Assembly: GCF_000234355.1 (NCBI RefSeq)
Contig: NZ_AGQV01000001.1
Location: forward strand, 434,001 to 498,000
Reading direction: 5' to 3'
Source: Gluconobacter morbifer G707
Lineage (GTDB): Bacteria; Pseudomonadota; Alphaproteobacteria; Acetobacterales; Acetobacteraceae
Length of the DNA stretch: 64,000 nt
In this document: one piece after another, positions 55,195 to 64,000 of the stretch
Position numbering within the stretch: the stretch's first letter is position 1
Layout of the letters: the number at the start of each line of letters is the position of its first letter
Made by a program: the position numbers and the translations under genes
Notes under the pieces: model-generated
The model's input: only the letters and a program-made list of their open reading frames with translations
What the model was told of the DNA's origin: nothing
Databases searched by the model: none

Positions 55195-57237
55195 GTGAAG
55201 TTGGGTTGGCTCTTGGCTCCGTCCATTACGTCATTCATGTTCGCCCTGCGAACGACGGCCGCTGCTCTTCTGGCACTGGGCATCGCTTTCTGGATGGAAC
55301 TGGGAGAGCCTCAATGGGCCGCCATGACCGTCTGGATCGTGGCCCAGAATTCCCGCGGGGAAAGTATTTCCAAGGGCCGGTGGCGACTGGTCGGAACCGT
55401 GGTCGGCATGGTGGCAGCCATCACGCTCATGGCGCTCTTCCCCCAGTATCCATGGCTGTTCCTGCCTGCGCTGGCCATCTGGGTGGGGCTCTGTGCGGGG
55501 CTGGCGACCCTGACGCACAATTTCCGGGGTTATGCGCTTGTTCTGGCAGGATACACCTGTACGATCATCGCCCTTGGCGCGGTCAATGACCCGGATCATG
55601 TGTTCAACATCGCAATGGCGCGCGGCACCTATATCTTTCTGGGTGTGATCTGCGAAACCGCGGCTGGAATGATCTTCCTGCCAAACGTGGCTCAGCGGGC
55701 GCGGGAAGAGCTGCGCAAACGGCTTCAGACGGTTCTGTCCAATGCTGTTGGAGGTCTGACAGACGTTCTGCGGCAGAAACCGGGTGCGATTGATCGGCTT
55801 TCAACCCTGCTGGGCTCCCTTCAAGCTTCCAGCGACCAGATCGAGTTCAGCCGGATCGAAATCCGGAGTGCAGGCAACGAGGTCGAGCACGCCTATGTGA
55901 CACTCGGCCTTGTGGCACGTGTTCTGTCCCGTGGGCTGGGGCTGCGGACCCGCATCACGTCCGTGACCCATTTCCCGGACGCCTTGCATCCGCTGATGGA
56001 AGATATGGCCAAGGCGCTGGATGGTCTTCCGGAACGGTTGCAGACAGACCGGCGCGGTATTGCAGCGCTCGTTCAGGTCGAGGCGCTTCTTGCGGAATGT
56101 CGCGGACGGATGCAGGCCATTCTTCCGAGAAATGACGAGGATTCCCTCAATGAGGGCATTATCCTCACGGGTGTGGAAGTTATGCTGTCCGACCTGTGCG
56201 AAACGCTGCGTTCTTACCGGGCCAGCGTAGATGGCGCCCCCATCTCGGAACGACGCCATCTGACCCGCAATGCGGACTGGCGCGCTTCGACCCGGAATGG
56301 TATTCGCACAATGGCGTCGCTTCTGTTCGGAGCCTATGTCTGGGAAGTCACGGCATGGCCGCAAGGTAGCGTCTTCCTGACTTTTATCGCCGTGGTCTGC
56401 GCGCGTTTTGCAACATTCGAGAACACGGTCCTGCTGAGCGCCAATTTCTTTTACGGCGCCGTCTGGGCCGCGCTGGCAAGCGTCATTCCTGTTTTCATCG
56501 TCCTGCCCGTGACGTCCAGTTATACGTTCTTCTGCCTGGTCGTTGGGTTCTTCATGATGCTGGGGGGACTTGCTTCACGCAATCCATCCACAGCCGTTCT
56601 TGCAGCATCTTATGGAACGTTCTTTCCCTTCCTGCTGGGACTGGGAAATGCGTCGCGTATTAACGAACTGGGCTGGTTTAACACAACTATGGCTCTTCTG
56701 GCGGGACTGGGAGCCGGTGTCATCATCTTCCGTGCCGTCCTGCCCTTCACGCCGGCCCGGGCAGGCGCCGTCCTGCGGTACCAGCTCAAGCGCAGCCTGC
56801 GTCGTCTGGCTCTGCCGGGCGTTTCCATGGACGAATATGTCTGGATCAATGAGGGCACGCAAAGCATGGAACGCGCGGTCCGCTTCGCTGGGTCTCTTTC
56901 GAGCGAGAGGGCGGAAGCCATGCTTCGCGGTACGCTGTCCGTCCTGACGGTTGGGCGAAATGTGCTGATGCTTCGCAAACTCGCCCAGCATGGCAGTCTG
57001 CCTGAATCAGCCGTGGCGGCAGTGGATGGAATGGTCCGCAATCTTCTGCGTCGGACCCTACCGCTTACCCATACGGCGGCGACGGTCGATCCGACCCTTC
57101 AGGAACTTTACGATCTTGAACGGCAGTCACAGGACCCGTCCGTCCGGCATGACCTCGTTCTGGCCATCGGTTCCCTGCTTATCGTGCAGTCCGAACTGCC
57201 GGCCAGCAGGGCATTTCTACGGAACGCCGAGGCCTAG
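55195..57237 (+). CDS. FUSC-family inner-membrane protein (putative exporter)
   Basis: A 680-residue protein with two blocks of membrane segments (about 10-165 and 365-520) around a cytoplasmic helical domain. This is the FUSC/AaeB-YccS architecture. The first block contains EPQWAAMTVWIVAQNSRGES, typical of the family. Members export aromatic carboxylic acids or fusaric acid, usually with a periplasmic adaptor and an outer-membrane channel, which are not encoded beside this gene. The start is GTG 55195 with AGGCAGG upstream. Gor upstream may share its transcript. Confidence 0.88.
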   Translation: MKLGWLLAPSITSFMFALRTTAAALLALGIAFWMELGEPQWAAMTVWIVAQNSRGESISKGRWRLVGTVVGMVAAITLMALFPQYPWLFLPALAIWVGLCAGLATLTHNFRGYALVLAGYTCTIIALGAVNDPDHVFNIAMARGTYIFLGVICETAAGMIFLPNVAQRAREELRKRLQTVLSNAVGGLTDVLRQKPGAIDRLSTLLGSLQASSDQIEFSRIEIRSAGNEVEHAYVTLGLVARVLSRGLGLRTRITSVTHFPDALHPLMEDMAKALDGLPERLQTDRRGIAALVQVEALLAECRGRMQAILPRNDEDSLNEGIILTGVEVMLSDLCETLRSYRASVDGAPISERRHLTRNADWRASTRNGIRTMASLLFGAYVWEVTAWPQGSVFLTFIAVVCARFATFENTVLLSANFFYGAVWAALASVIPVFIVLPVTSSYTFFCLVVGFFMMLGGLASRNPSTAVLAASYGTFFPFLLGLGNASRINELGWFNTTMALLAGLGAGVIIFRAVLPFTPARAGAVLRYQLKRSLRRLALPGVSMDEYVWINEGTQSMERAVRFAGSLSSERAEAMLRGTLSVLTVGRNVLMLRKLAQHGSLPESAVAAVDGMVRNLLRRTLPLTHTAATVDPTLQELYDLERQSQDPSVRHDLVLAIGSLLIVQSELPASRAFLRNAEA

Positions 57238-57269
57238 AAACCTCTTCCCAGGATAGGGAAAGAGGTTTC
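57237..57269. terminator. Bidirectional hairpin between converging genes
   Basis: GAAACCTCTT-CCC pairs with GGGAAAGAGGTTTC across a short loop, with one bulge. It begins at the stop codon of the FUSC gene and lies just before the 3' end of the opposing hydrolase gene. Confidence 0.65.
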
Positions 57270-57276
57270 AGAGAGA

Positions 57277-58098
57277 TCAGGATGCCAGAAACTTTAGCAG
57301 GTCCGCGTTCAGTTTTTCGGCATGGGTTATGAACAGTCCATGGGGTGCGCCGTCATATTCGATATAGGTGGCTCCCGGAATGGCATCCGCCGTCCTGCGT
57401 CCTGACAGGTCGGAAGGCACGTTGCTATCTCCGGTGCCATGGATGACGAGCGTGGGAACGGTAAAGGCCTGAAGGTCTGCCCGGAAATCCGTCGTGCCCC
57501 ATGCATCCACGCAGTCCAGCGTCGCCATCGGGCTGGCCATGCAGGCCAGCATGAACGACCAGTCCAGTACACCCTGACTGACCGGATGGCGCAGCACACC
57601 CATACCGTAGAGATGAGGGATGAAGTTTTTCAGAAAGCCGAAACGGTCCTGACGGATTTCCTGTTTCATCCCATCAAAAATGGAAATGTCCAGCCCATCC
57701 GGGTTGTCGGCGGTTCGCAACAGAAAGGGGAGAACGGAAGAGACAAGCACCGTTCTGGAAACGCGGGACCGTCCATGGCGGCTCAGATAACGGGCGACTT
57801 CACCGCCACCCATTGAAAAGCCGACAAGCGTTGCATCCCACAGGTCAAGCTGTTCGAGAATGACGGCAAGGTCATCCGCAAGTGTGTCATAATCATAACA
57901 GTTGATCGGATGGCCGGAGAGCCCGAAGCCACGGCGATCATACGTCACAACCCGATATCCAGCTTCGGCGAGGGCAAGTGTCTGTTTTTCCCACATATCC
58001 CCGGTCAGTGGCCAGCCGTGGATCAGGACGACGGGCCGCCCCTGACCCATGTCCTTGACATGCAGGGCGGTTCCGTCGGTTGCGGTAATGTGTGGCAT
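57277..58098 (-). CDS. Alpha/beta hydrolase, non-haem chloroperoxidase/esterase type
   Basis: A 273-residue cytoplasmic hydrolase with oxyanion motif VVLIHGWPLTGDMW, a DRRGFGLSGHP segment, nucleophile elbow GFSMGGGE (Ser95), acid in HGTGDSNVP and His in GAPHGLFITH. These features match the bacterial non-haem haloperoxidase/arylesterase branch, which shows perhydrolase and esterase activity. The natural substrate is unknown. I chose the ATG at 58098 because the conserved N-terminus PHITATDGT begins there. It is monocistronic. Confidence 0.88.
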   Translation of the reverse strand: MPHITATDGTALHVKDMGQGRPVVLIHGWPLTGDMWEKQTLALAEAGYRVVTYDRRGFGLSGHPINCYDYDTLADDLAVILEQLDLWDATLVGFSMGGGEVARYLSRHGRSRVSRTVLVSSVLPFLLRTADNPDGLDISIFDGMKQEIRQDRFGFLKNFIPHLYGMGVLRHPVSQGVLDWSFMLACMASPMATLDCVDAWGTTDFRADLQAFTVPTLVIHGTGDSNVPSDLSGRRTADAIPGATYIEYDGAPHGLFITHAEKLNADLLKFLAS

Positions 58099-58195
58099 GA
58101 TGCAGGCTCCTTCACGCGGGGAAAGCTGTCCTGAGACCGTCTTTTCCCCTGTCTGTCGGGAGCACAAACCCCCTTAGGGGCGTTTGGTTGCCTGC

Positions 58196-58597
58196 TTACC
58201 AGCCGTTTCCGCGAGGTGCCACCCAGCCATTGCCGGTGGCATCGCCCAGTTCGCCCGACTGGGTGTTATTGCTGTTCTGGTAGGAAGACCCGAACTTGGA
58301 GAGGTTGGCACCGGTATTGCGGTCCCGCTCAATGGAGGCTTCATGATCCGGGTCCGGACCGTGTTCCAGTTCGGTGGATGGCGCATCCTGATAGCCGGGA
58401 GGCAGGGAACGGTGGCCGCGCGCCCGGAAATGTTCACCACCACTGGAGCGGGAAGCCGAGTTGGACTGGCCGTTGGTGCCGAACTGAGGTGACGATTCAT
58501 ACGGCTGGCCGAAGGTCGTGCTCTGGGCAAGGGCGGCCCCAGTCAGCAATGCACTCGCCAGCAGGGCGTGACAGAAAAAACGGGATGTGGACAACAT
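58196..58597 (-). CDS. Small secreted protein, hypothetical
   Basis: A 133-residue exported protein: a clear Sec signal (about 1-24, ending AALAQS), then a low-complexity Ser/Asn/Gly/Gln-rich mature part with a central charged segment (RARGHRSLPPGYQDAP). No cysteine occurs after the signal and no family motif is seen. It is likely periplasmic, surface-exposed or disordered. It is separated from alkB by about 140 bases in divergent orientation. Confidence 0.6.
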   Translation of the reverse strand: MLSTSRFFCHALLASALLTGAALAQSTTFGQPYESSPQFGTNGQSNSASRSSGGEHFRARGHRSLPPGYQDAPSTELEHGPDPDHEASIERDRNTGANLSKFGSSYQNSNNTQSGELGDATGNGWVAPRGNGW

Positions 58598-58738
58598 TGA
58601 AAATCCGGTCCTTGGCCGATCAGGAAACAGGGCTGGCTCCCTGGCACGTTATGGCCGGCGGAAACCGTGTGGACATTTTCATAATCGGCCTGCTCACGCG
58701 CAGGTTCAAGAGGTCTTTTTCAGGGAAGGTTCCGGTTC

Positions 58739-59395
58739 ATGGATGATCTGTTCGCGGCCTTCCGGTCGCCGACGCAGCTAGGAGAGGGTGCTGTCTGGCT
58801 TCCCGGCCTTGCCGAAAAGAGCGCGACAGCCCTTCTCGAAAATATTTTGCACATTGCGGCGAGGGCGCCGTTTCGCCGGTTTCTGACCCCTGGTGGCCGC
58901 TCGATGTCCGTGGAAATGACCAGTTGCGGTGCCTGTGGCTGGTATTCCGATCGGAGGGGATACCGTTATGTCCGGACCGATCCTCAGACAGGACGACCAT
59001 GGCCGGATATGCCGCCATTATTCTGTCAACTGGCGCAAGATGCGGCTGGAAGGGCCGGGTTCAAGGGTTTCGATCCGACATCCTGCCTGATCAACCGTTA
59101 TGGGCCAGGAGCGAAGATGGGATTGCATCAGGACCAGGATGAAGATTGCCCGCAGGCGCCGATCGTGTCCGTTTCGCTCGGTGTTCCGGCCCGTTTCGCG
59201 TTCGGAGGGCTGAAAAGGAATGATCCCGTCCGGCAGGTGGATCTGCTGCACGGAGATGTTGTGGTGTGGGGTGGTGCGTCCCGGTTTGCGTGGCATGGCG
59301 TCAGTCCGGTGCGTGAAACATTCCATCCGCAGACAGAAGCCATGCGATATAATCTGACGTTTCGCGCTATCAACCCGGCGTGTTTTCAGCCATAA
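58739..59395 (+). CDS. alkB: AlkB-type 2-oxoglutarate/Fe(II) dioxygenase
   Basis: A 218-residue enzyme that oxidatively removes alkyl groups from DNA or RNA bases. Iron ligands are His130 and Asp132 (LHQDQDE) and His186 (RFAWHGV). The 2-oxoglutarate-binding arginines are in MRYNLTFRAINP. NRYGPGAKMG and VVWGGASR are characteristic of the E. coli AlkB type. No ada-type regulator is adjacent. Confidence 0.94.
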   Translation: MDDLFAAFRSPTQLGEGAVWLPGLAEKSATALLENILHIAARAPFRRFLTPGGRSMSVEMTSCGACGWYSDRRGYRYVRTDPQTGRPWPDMPPLFCQLAQDAAGRAGFKGFDPTSCLINRYGPGAKMGLHQDQDEDCPQAPIVSVSLGVPARFAFGGLKRNDPVRQVDLLHGDVVVWGGASRFAWHGVSPVRETFHPQTEAMRYNLTFRAINPACFQP

Positions 59396-59446
59396 CCAGC
59401 GCCCCGCAATCCTGTTTTCTCAATCTACCGATCCGGAGGGCATCTG

Positions 59447-60838
59447 ATGCACCCGTCGAGCCAGACCCAGACATCTTCCGACACGATGTCATGGTCTCCT
59501 GCAAGCTGGCGTTCTCGTCCCATCGTCCAGGCTCCGTCCTATACGGACGAGGCCGCGCTTGCTGCTGTGGAAGCTCGTCTGCATCGATATCCCCCACTCG
59601 TCTTTGCGGGGGAAGCCCGTCGTCTCAAGGCGCGTCTCGCCGCAGCGTCGCGCGGAGAGGCCTTCGTTCTTCAAGGCGGAGCCTGTGCCGAAAGTTTTGA
59701 TGAATTCACGGCAGATATCGTGCGCGACACGTTCCGTGTTCTGCTTCAGATGGCGGTGGTGCTGACTTTCGCGGCAAAGGTTCCAGTCGTAAAGATCGGG
59801 CGTATGGCGGGGCAGTATGCCAAGCCCCGTTCATCCGACACGGAAACGCAGGATGGCGTGACTCTGCCGTGCTACCGCGGTGACATCATCAACAGCCCCG
59901 TCTTCACACCGGAGGCCCGTAGGGCGGATCCGGCCCGGATGGAAACGGCCTATTTCCAGTCCGCAGGCGTCATGAACCTCCTGCGAGCTTTCGCACATGG
60001 GGGCTATGCCAACCTGCATCAGGTCCATCGCTGGAATCTTGGTTTCGTGGAACGTTCACCGCTTGCCGCACGCTACAAGGATCTGGCGCACCGGATTGAC
60101 GAGACGCTGTCCTTCCTGCGGGCCTGTGGCTTTGACGGTTCCGCCGCACAGATTGATGAGACGGAATTCTACACCTCTCACGAGGCTCTGCTGCTGCCCT
60201 ATGAACAGGCCCTGACCCGGATCGACAGCACAAGTGGCGATTATTATGACTGCTCGGCCCATTTCCTGTGGATTGGGGACCGGACGCGCCAGCCAGGCGG
60301 GGCACATGTGCAGTTCCTGCGCGGCGTTCAGAACCCCATCGGCATCAAGGTCGGTCCGACCACTACTGTGTCCGATCTCGAAAAACTGCTGGAAATTCTC
60401 AATCCGCAGAATGAGGCCGGGCGCATCACACTGATTTCCCGCATGGGCAGGGATAAGGTGCGCGATCACCTGCCACCACTTCTGGATGCCGTGACGAAAA
60501 CGGGCCGGACGGTGACATGGCTGTGTGATCCGATGCACGGCAACACGACGACGACGGTCAACAAGATCAAGACACGCTCTTTTGACAATATCCTTGGAGA
60601 GGTGCTCGGGTTCTTTGATGTATTCGAAAGTGCCGGTCTGCGTCCGGGCGGAATTCACCTGGAAATGACAGGTCAGGACGTCACGGAATGTATTGGCGGT
60701 GCCCAGTGTCTGACGGAGTCCGATCTTGGAAATCGCTATGAAACATTCTGTGATCCGCGTCTGAATGCTGAACAGTCTCTTGAAATGGCTTTTCTTCTCG
60801 CTCAGGAATTGACGGGACGAGCAGGAAAGAAAGCATGA
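59447..60838 (+). CDS. 3-deoxy-7-phosphoheptulonate synthase, class II
   Basis: A 463-residue plant/Mycobacterium-type DAHP synthase that joins phosphoenolpyruvate and erythrose 4-phosphate, the entry to the shikimate pathway. Conserved parts are [25 protein letters not shown] (metal-binding Cys), [20 protein letters not shown] and [12 protein letters not shown] near the C-terminus. The start is ATG 59447. The next gene begins at the base after the TGA (TGAATG), so coupled translation is likely. Regulation by aromatic amino acids cannot be judged. Confidence 0.94.
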   Translation: MHPSSQTQTSSDTMSWSPASWRSRPIVQAPSYTDEAALAAVEARLHRYPPLVFAGEARRLKARLAAASRGEAFVLQGGACAESFDEFTADIVRDTFRVLLQMAVVLTFAAKVPVVKIGRMAGQYAKPRSSDTETQDGVTLPCYRGDIINSPVFTPEARRADPARMETAYFQSAGVMNLLRAFAHGGYANLHQVHRWNLGFVERSPLAARYKDLAHRIDETLSFLRACGFDGSAAQIDETEFYTSHEALLLPYEQALTRIDSTSGDYYDCSAHFLWIGDRTRQPGGAHVQFLRGVQNPIGIKVGPTTTVSDLEKLLEILNPQNEAGRITLISRMGRDKVRDHLPPLLDAVTKTGRTVTWLCDPMHGNTTTTVNKIKTRSFDNILGEVLGFFDVFESAGLRPGGIHLEMTGQDVTECIGGAQCLTESDLGNRYETFCDPRLNAEQSLEMAFLLAQELTGRAGKKA

Positions 60839-62029
60839 ATGAGTACTTCCGTCTTCCAGCATTCTCTTGACCATGCATCCGGTGTCCTCGGTCCGGTGGA
60901 TAGGGACACCATCGAAAGCCGGACGGACGCCTATTTCGGCCGGACGCGCAAAATCGTCGAACATTTCGGGGACTGCGAGGTCACCTATGCGGTGTTCATT
61001 CGCCGCCCTGTCATCGCAGCCTGCGGTCTGGCGGTGGGGTGGCTGAAGAATGTGGCGAAGGCACAGGGTTTCGACATCCACTGCCAGGAAGTCTACGAGG
61101 AAGGCCAGTGGGTCGGAGCGGGTGAACCCCTCCTGTACCTAACGGGGCGTTTCTCGAAACTGGCACCGCTGGAGACGCTTCTTCTCCAGCGCGTTGGCGC
61201 CACATGCGTGGCAGCCCATAACGCCTATCAAATGTCCATGGCGCTTCCGACCGTTCCGTTCTTGGCCATGGATGCGCGGCACTGCGCTGGATACGAAATG
61301 CAGGAGCAGATGGCCTATGCCGCAGCCGTTGGGTCGCGTGCGGCACGCAAAGAGGGCGCGCGGGGATTCATTGGCAACGCCAATGACTCTACGGCCGGTT
61401 TCTTCGAACTGGATGCCGGGCTGGGTACCATGCCGCATGCCCTGATCGGTTATGCCGGTTCCACCCTGCGTGCGGCGGAAATGTATGACGCGGTTTACCC
61501 TGATGGGCCGCTGACTGTTCTGGTGGACTATTTCGGGCAGGAGATCACGGACGCGCTGGAAGTCTGTCGTCATTTCCCGGAAAAGGCCGCCGCAGGTAAG
61601 CTCAGCGTGCGGCTGGACACACATGGTGGCCGTTTCCTTGAAACACTGGACCCTCAATCCTCATATGCCGTTCTGGAGCGTCACACGCCGGGCACGATCC
61701 GTCGGTATCGTTCGGATCAGGAACTGCGCGATCTGGTCGGGACGGGGGTTTCGGCTGCTGCCATCTGGAGGATGCGGGAAGCACTGAACCATAACGGTTT
61801 CCCGCATGTGAAGATCATTGTCTCGTCCGGGTTCAATGTATCGAAATGCTCCACCATGTGCGAAGCCCATGCGCCGATCGACGTCATCGGCAGTGGTTCA
61901 TTCATCCCGGACCGCTGGGCGGAAACTTACGGTACGGCAGATATCGTGGCTTATGACGGGCAACCCCGTGTCAAGATAGGCCGGGAGTTCCTGCTCCAGA
62001 AAATCCGGGATCGACAGGAGAGTTCATGA
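60839..62029 (+). CDS. Nicotinate phosphoribosyltransferase
   Basis: A 396-residue NAPRTase-family enzyme that makes nicotinate mononucleotide in the NAD salvage pathway. Features are SRTDAYFGRTRKIVEHFG (substrate loop), YLTGRFSKLAPLETLLLQRVG, a HAL-IGYAGST segment where GTMPHA marks the phosphoribosyl site, VRLDTHGGRF, and IIVSSGFNVSKC and IGSGSFIPD for phosphate binding. It belongs to the shorter bacterial/archaeal type. It starts directly after the DAHP synthase stop codon and overlaps the next gene by four bases. Confidence 0.92.
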   Translation: MSTSVFQHSLDHASGVLGPVDRDTIESRTDAYFGRTRKIVEHFGDCEVTYAVFIRRPVIAACGLAVGWLKNVAKAQGFDIHCQEVYEEGQWVGAGEPLLYLTGRFSKLAPLETLLLQRVGATCVAAHNAYQMSMALPTVPFLAMDARHCAGYEMQEQMAYAAAVGSRAARKEGARGFIGNANDSTAGFFELDAGLGTMPHALIGYAGSTLRAAEMYDAVYPDGPLTVLVDYFGQEITDALEVCRHFPEKAAAGKLSVRLDTHGGRFLETLDPQSSYAVLERHTPGTIRRYRSDQELRDLVGTGVSAAAIWRMREALNHNGFPHVKIIVSSGFNVSKCSTMCEAHAPIDVIGSGSFIPDRWAETYGTADIVAYDGQPRVKIGREFLLQKIRDRQESS

Positions 62030-62469
62030 CTGACAGTTCAGACCCATCCGGAAACACTGCGGCTCCCGAAAGCTGGAGCGTGCGGATCATCGACCTTTCA
62101 GGAGCGTCCGACAGCGGAGACGACACGGTGGAAGTCGTCAAGGATTTCATGGATCTGATGCATGCCAACGCCTATGCCCGCGCTTACGTGCGCGACAGTA
62201 TCGAGCGTTGCCGTCGCGCCGGTGCGACTGACAAGGAAGTGCTGGAGGCTTGGTGGGCATTTGGTGAAAACGCCGAAGTGGTTGACGCTGGCGACGACGG
62301 CTGGAAGTCATCCACCGAACTGGAGGATTTCGCCGCCAATCCAGCTACGCCGATGGAGCGTGACTGGCGCGCCCTTGATCCGCGCCGCCTGGTGGATGAA
62401 GATGAAATCAACGGCCCGCCGGATGATGACGAAGACGACGCCAATCGTCATGAAGTCATCCGTCACTGA
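62026..62469 (+). CDS. Acidic protein coupled to the NAPRTase gene, hypothetical
   Basis: A 147-residue, strongly acidic protein. A central helical part (VEVVKDFMDLMHANAYARAY, then VRDSIERCRRAGATDKEVLE) is flanked by Ser/Asp-rich segments. It ends with an Asp-rich tail (PPDDDEDDANRHEV). Start codon ATG overlaps the NAPRTase stop (ATGA). No family is recognised with certainty. Tight coupling suggests it is made together with the NAD salvage enzyme, but no function follows from that. Confidence 0.65.
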   Translation: MTDSSDPSGNTAAPESWSVRIIDLSGASDSGDDTVEVVKDFMDLMHANAYARAYVRDSIERCRRAGATDKEVLEAWWAFGENAEVVDAGDDGWKSSTELEDFAANPATPMERDWRALDPRRLVDEDEINGPPDDDEDDANRHEVIRH

Positions 62470-62470
62470 G

Positions 62471-62522
62471 ATCCTGCATATCGCCGGAGGCTGACCTCCG
62501 GCGGTCCCTGTCAGGATTTTTT
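62471..62522 (+). terminator. Terminator of the DAHP synthase/NAPRTase operon
   Basis: An inner perfect 9-bp hairpin (62482-62490 with 62495-62503, loop CTGA) is nested in an outer ATCCTG/CAGGAT pair (62471-62476 with 62512-62517). Six Ts follow. It overlaps the 3' end of the opposing reductase gene. Confidence 0.75.
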
Positions 62523-63404
62523 GCTCAGACCGGCATCCCGCCGGATGGCTTCAAGCATGACGACAAAGTCTTCGTCCCTGTATCCCGCGCTCATCGTTGC
62601 AAGCAGACGGTCCCGCGCGATGGAGGCATAGGGAAGGGGCGTGTCGTAATCTTCACCTGCCTTCAGAAACAGGCTGATATCCTTGTACCCGAGCGTTACG
62701 GGTGCGCCGCTTGATTTGTCGTAGGCATGGTCCACCATGAGCGATCCATAATTTTTGTGGACCGGGGCGTTGTAGAAACTGCCCGTCATGATTTCGAAAA
62801 TCGTCTTCGGATCGGTGCCGGCTTTTTCATTGATGGCGAAAACTTCTCCCATCTGTTCGATGGTCGAGAAGATCATGAAGTTGAGCGAGAATTTGGCGAG
62901 ATTGGCCTGTACGGGATTCTGACCAACGCGGAAAATGGTCTGACCGAAGCAGTTCAGCGCTGGAGTAAGCCGCTCAAGCGCATCGTCCTCTCCGGCCGCT
63001 ATAACAAAGAGTTTCCCCGCCTCCGCTGCAGGCGGGCGTCCCAGCACGGTGGTGCTGACATAAGTCTGCCTGCGCTCTGCATGACCGTCCTGCAACCGGC
63101 GTGCCTGTTCCAGAGACAGTGTACTGCAACAGGCATGGATCGCCCCTGGTGCAAGTGTGTCGGCCAGACCGTTTTTCCTGAAAGTCATCTCCTCGACGGC
63201 GGTATCATCCAGCAGCATGGAGAACACGATGTCCGCGTTCCGCGCGGCATCTGCCGGTGTCTCCACAACCTTGGCCCCCCGTGCTGTCAGGGCTGCGGCC
63301 TTCTGTCGGGTACGATTATAGACGGTCAGATCGAAACCGTTCTCCAGTAGCCGTCCCGCCATGGCGTTTCCCATGGCACCCAGTCCGATAAACGCGATTT
63401 TCAC
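62511..63404 (-). CDS. NAD(P)-dependent beta-hydroxyacid dehydrogenase family reductase
   Basis: A 297-residue protein of the 3-hydroxyisobutyrate/tartronate-semialdehyde reductase family. It has the cofactor motif IAFIGLGAMGNAMAGRLLENG, a following YNRTRQKA that suggests NADP preference, the substrate-side segment TTVLGRPPAAEAGKLFVIAAG and the catalytic Lys-x3-Asn in AKFSLNF. The usual DAPVSGG signature is replaced by STTVLGRP, as in a distinct subgroup of unknown substrate. It is monocistronic. Confidence 0.87.
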   Translation of the reverse strand: MKIAFIGLGAMGNAMAGRLLENGFDLTVYNRTRQKAAALTARGAKVVETPADAARNADIVFSMLLDDTAVEEMTFRKNGLADTLAPGAIHACCSTLSLEQARRLQDGHAERRQTYVSTTVLGRPPAAEAGKLFVIAAGEDDALERLTPALNCFGQTIFRVGQNPVQANLAKFSLNFMIFSTIEQMGEVFAINEKAGTDPKTIFEIMTGSFYNAPVHKNYGSLMVDHAYDKSSGAPVTLGYKDISLFLKAGEDYDTPLPYASIARDRLLATMSAGYRDEDFVVMLEAIRRDAGLSKKS

Positions 63405-63512
63405 GATGCTGCTCTTTCCGAATGTTCATTTCGACTGATCTGGCCCGATGACGGGGCAGCATGGTGTTCCGAACGGACAGAAACGCTTTCTGTTCCGTAT
63501 CGTAAAAAGTGT

Positions 63513-64000
63513 TCACCTCTCCGGAGCAGGCAGGGGTGCCGTCCGGTACAGTGTAATTCTCAGCCCGCCATGCGGGACGGGCGCGGAAGGGGGCAGGAAG
63601 GGCAATCCCGTTGCCTGCGCAAGCCCGGACTCCGTAGTGATGATTCCGACTCTCCAGCCGGAGAAACGCGCCAGTAATGTCTGGCCGAGGGCGCGATAAA
63701 GGGGGATGAGCCTGTGCCGCTCGCCAATGCGGTTGCCATAGGGAGGGTTGACGATGACGAGCCCCGGAGGACCGGGCGGCGGTGTCATGTCGCTGACCGT
63801 GCCCTGTTGGAAGCGGGTGTAGTCGGCCAGCCCCGCGCGTTCGGCATTGGCCTGGCTCATGCGGATGGCTCCTGCGTCCCGGTCACTCCCGTAAAAGTGG
63901 TTTTCCGGAACACGGGTGCTCCTGACGGCGCGCATTTTCTCCCATGCATCGGCGTCGAAAGTTGCCAGCTTTTCGAATGCGAAGTGTCGTGAACGGCCGG
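63513..64000 (-). CDS. RlmL-type class I SAM-dependent RNA methyltransferase, C-terminal part (5' end outside window)
   Basis: The frame is open to the window end on the minus strand; about 162 residues are visible. It begins inside a RHFAFEKLATFDADAWEKM segment, then GSDRDAGAIRMSQANAERAGL (the SAM-binding acidic loop), and VIVNPPYGNRIGE, the NPPY catalytic motif of N6-adenine/N2-guanine methyltransferases. This fits THUMP-domain 23S rRNA methyltransferases of the RlmL/YcbY type. The N-terminal THUMP domain would be outside the window. Confidence 0.88.
   Translation of the reverse strand, partial: GRSRHFAFEKLATFDADAWEKMRAVRSTRVPENHFYGSDRDAGAIRMSQANAERAGLADYTRFQQGTVSDMTPPPGPPGLVIVNPPYGNRIGERHRLIPLYRALGQTLLARFSGWRVGIITTESGLAQATGLPFLPPSAPVPHGGLRITLYRTAPLPAPER

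Overview
The window is a high-GC chromosomal segment of an alphaproteobacterium, most likely an acetic acid bacterium (Acetobacteraceae; Gluconobacter or a close relative). The basis is the gene content and protein style: glyQ/glyS and mreBCD-mrdAB of alphaproteobacterial type, an scpA-scpB-tatB-tatC-serS run, a class II DAHP synthase, an L-idonate 5-dehydrogenase-like enzyme and a SUV3-like helicase. The genus is inferred, because no rRNA or other marker is present. Most of the window is dense housekeeping DNA in short, often translationally coupled operons.

Layout. 1-760: the 3' end of an adenine deaminase gene and an entericidin-like lipoprotein. 765-2310: an AT-rich accessory scrap beside the 3' end of a tRNA-Arg(CCG) gene, holding a truncated serine recombinase and an orphan membrane protein. 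2459-12802: a lipoprotein hydrolase, polA, a SCO1-like protein, a peptide-type solute-binding protein, two small membrane proteins, purD, xseA and a lipoprotein. 12900-18940: RNase E, a periplasmic amidase, and leuA preceded by a possible leucine-rich leader peptide and stem-loop. 19046-20577: a TauE-type permease and two tandem glycine-zipper lipoproteins. 20884-26632: the complete rod-shape cluster mreB-mreC-mreD-mrdA-mrdB. 26637-32752: an idonate dehydrogenase-like gene, a DUF2075 ATPase gene broken by one in-frame amber codon, and glyS-glyQ. 32870-40228: a DUF2076 protein, a Rieske/FAD oxidoreductase, aspS, a gene-poor decayed stretch, a bacterioferritin-like gene, a small secreted protein, xthA and an ErpA/IscA-like gene. 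40504-48644: dgt, argS-SPOR protein-scpA-scpB, tatB-tatC, serS. 48657-58597: a META-domain protein, an XRE regulator, a SUV3-like helicase, fpr, gor, a FUSC-family membrane protein, an alpha/beta hydrolase and a small secreted protein. 58739-64000: alkB, class II DAHP synthase, a nicotinate phosphoribosyltransferase, an acidic protein, a beta-hydroxyacid-dehydrogenase-type reductase, and the 3' end of an RlmL-type methyltransferase gene.

Functional themes are cell-wall elongation (MreBCD, PBP2, RodA, amidase, SPOR protein), chromosome and RNA maintenance (PolA, ExoVII, ExoIII, ScpAB, Dgt, AlkB, RNase E, SUV3-like helicase), translation (GlyRS, AspRS, ArgRS, SerRS, tRNA-Arg), Tat export, and redox or iron homeostasis (Fpr, Gor, ErpA, bacterioferritin, Rieske reductase).

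I found no CRISPR array, complete prophage, intact insertion sequence, rRNA operon or clear novel multi-gene system. The items most worth a second look are the possible leuA leader, the long inverted repeat upstream of the RNase E gene, the amber-interrupted DUF2075 gene, the tRNA-adjacent island scrap, the SCO1-like protein with an altered copper site, and the periodic repeats in the ExoVII large subunit.
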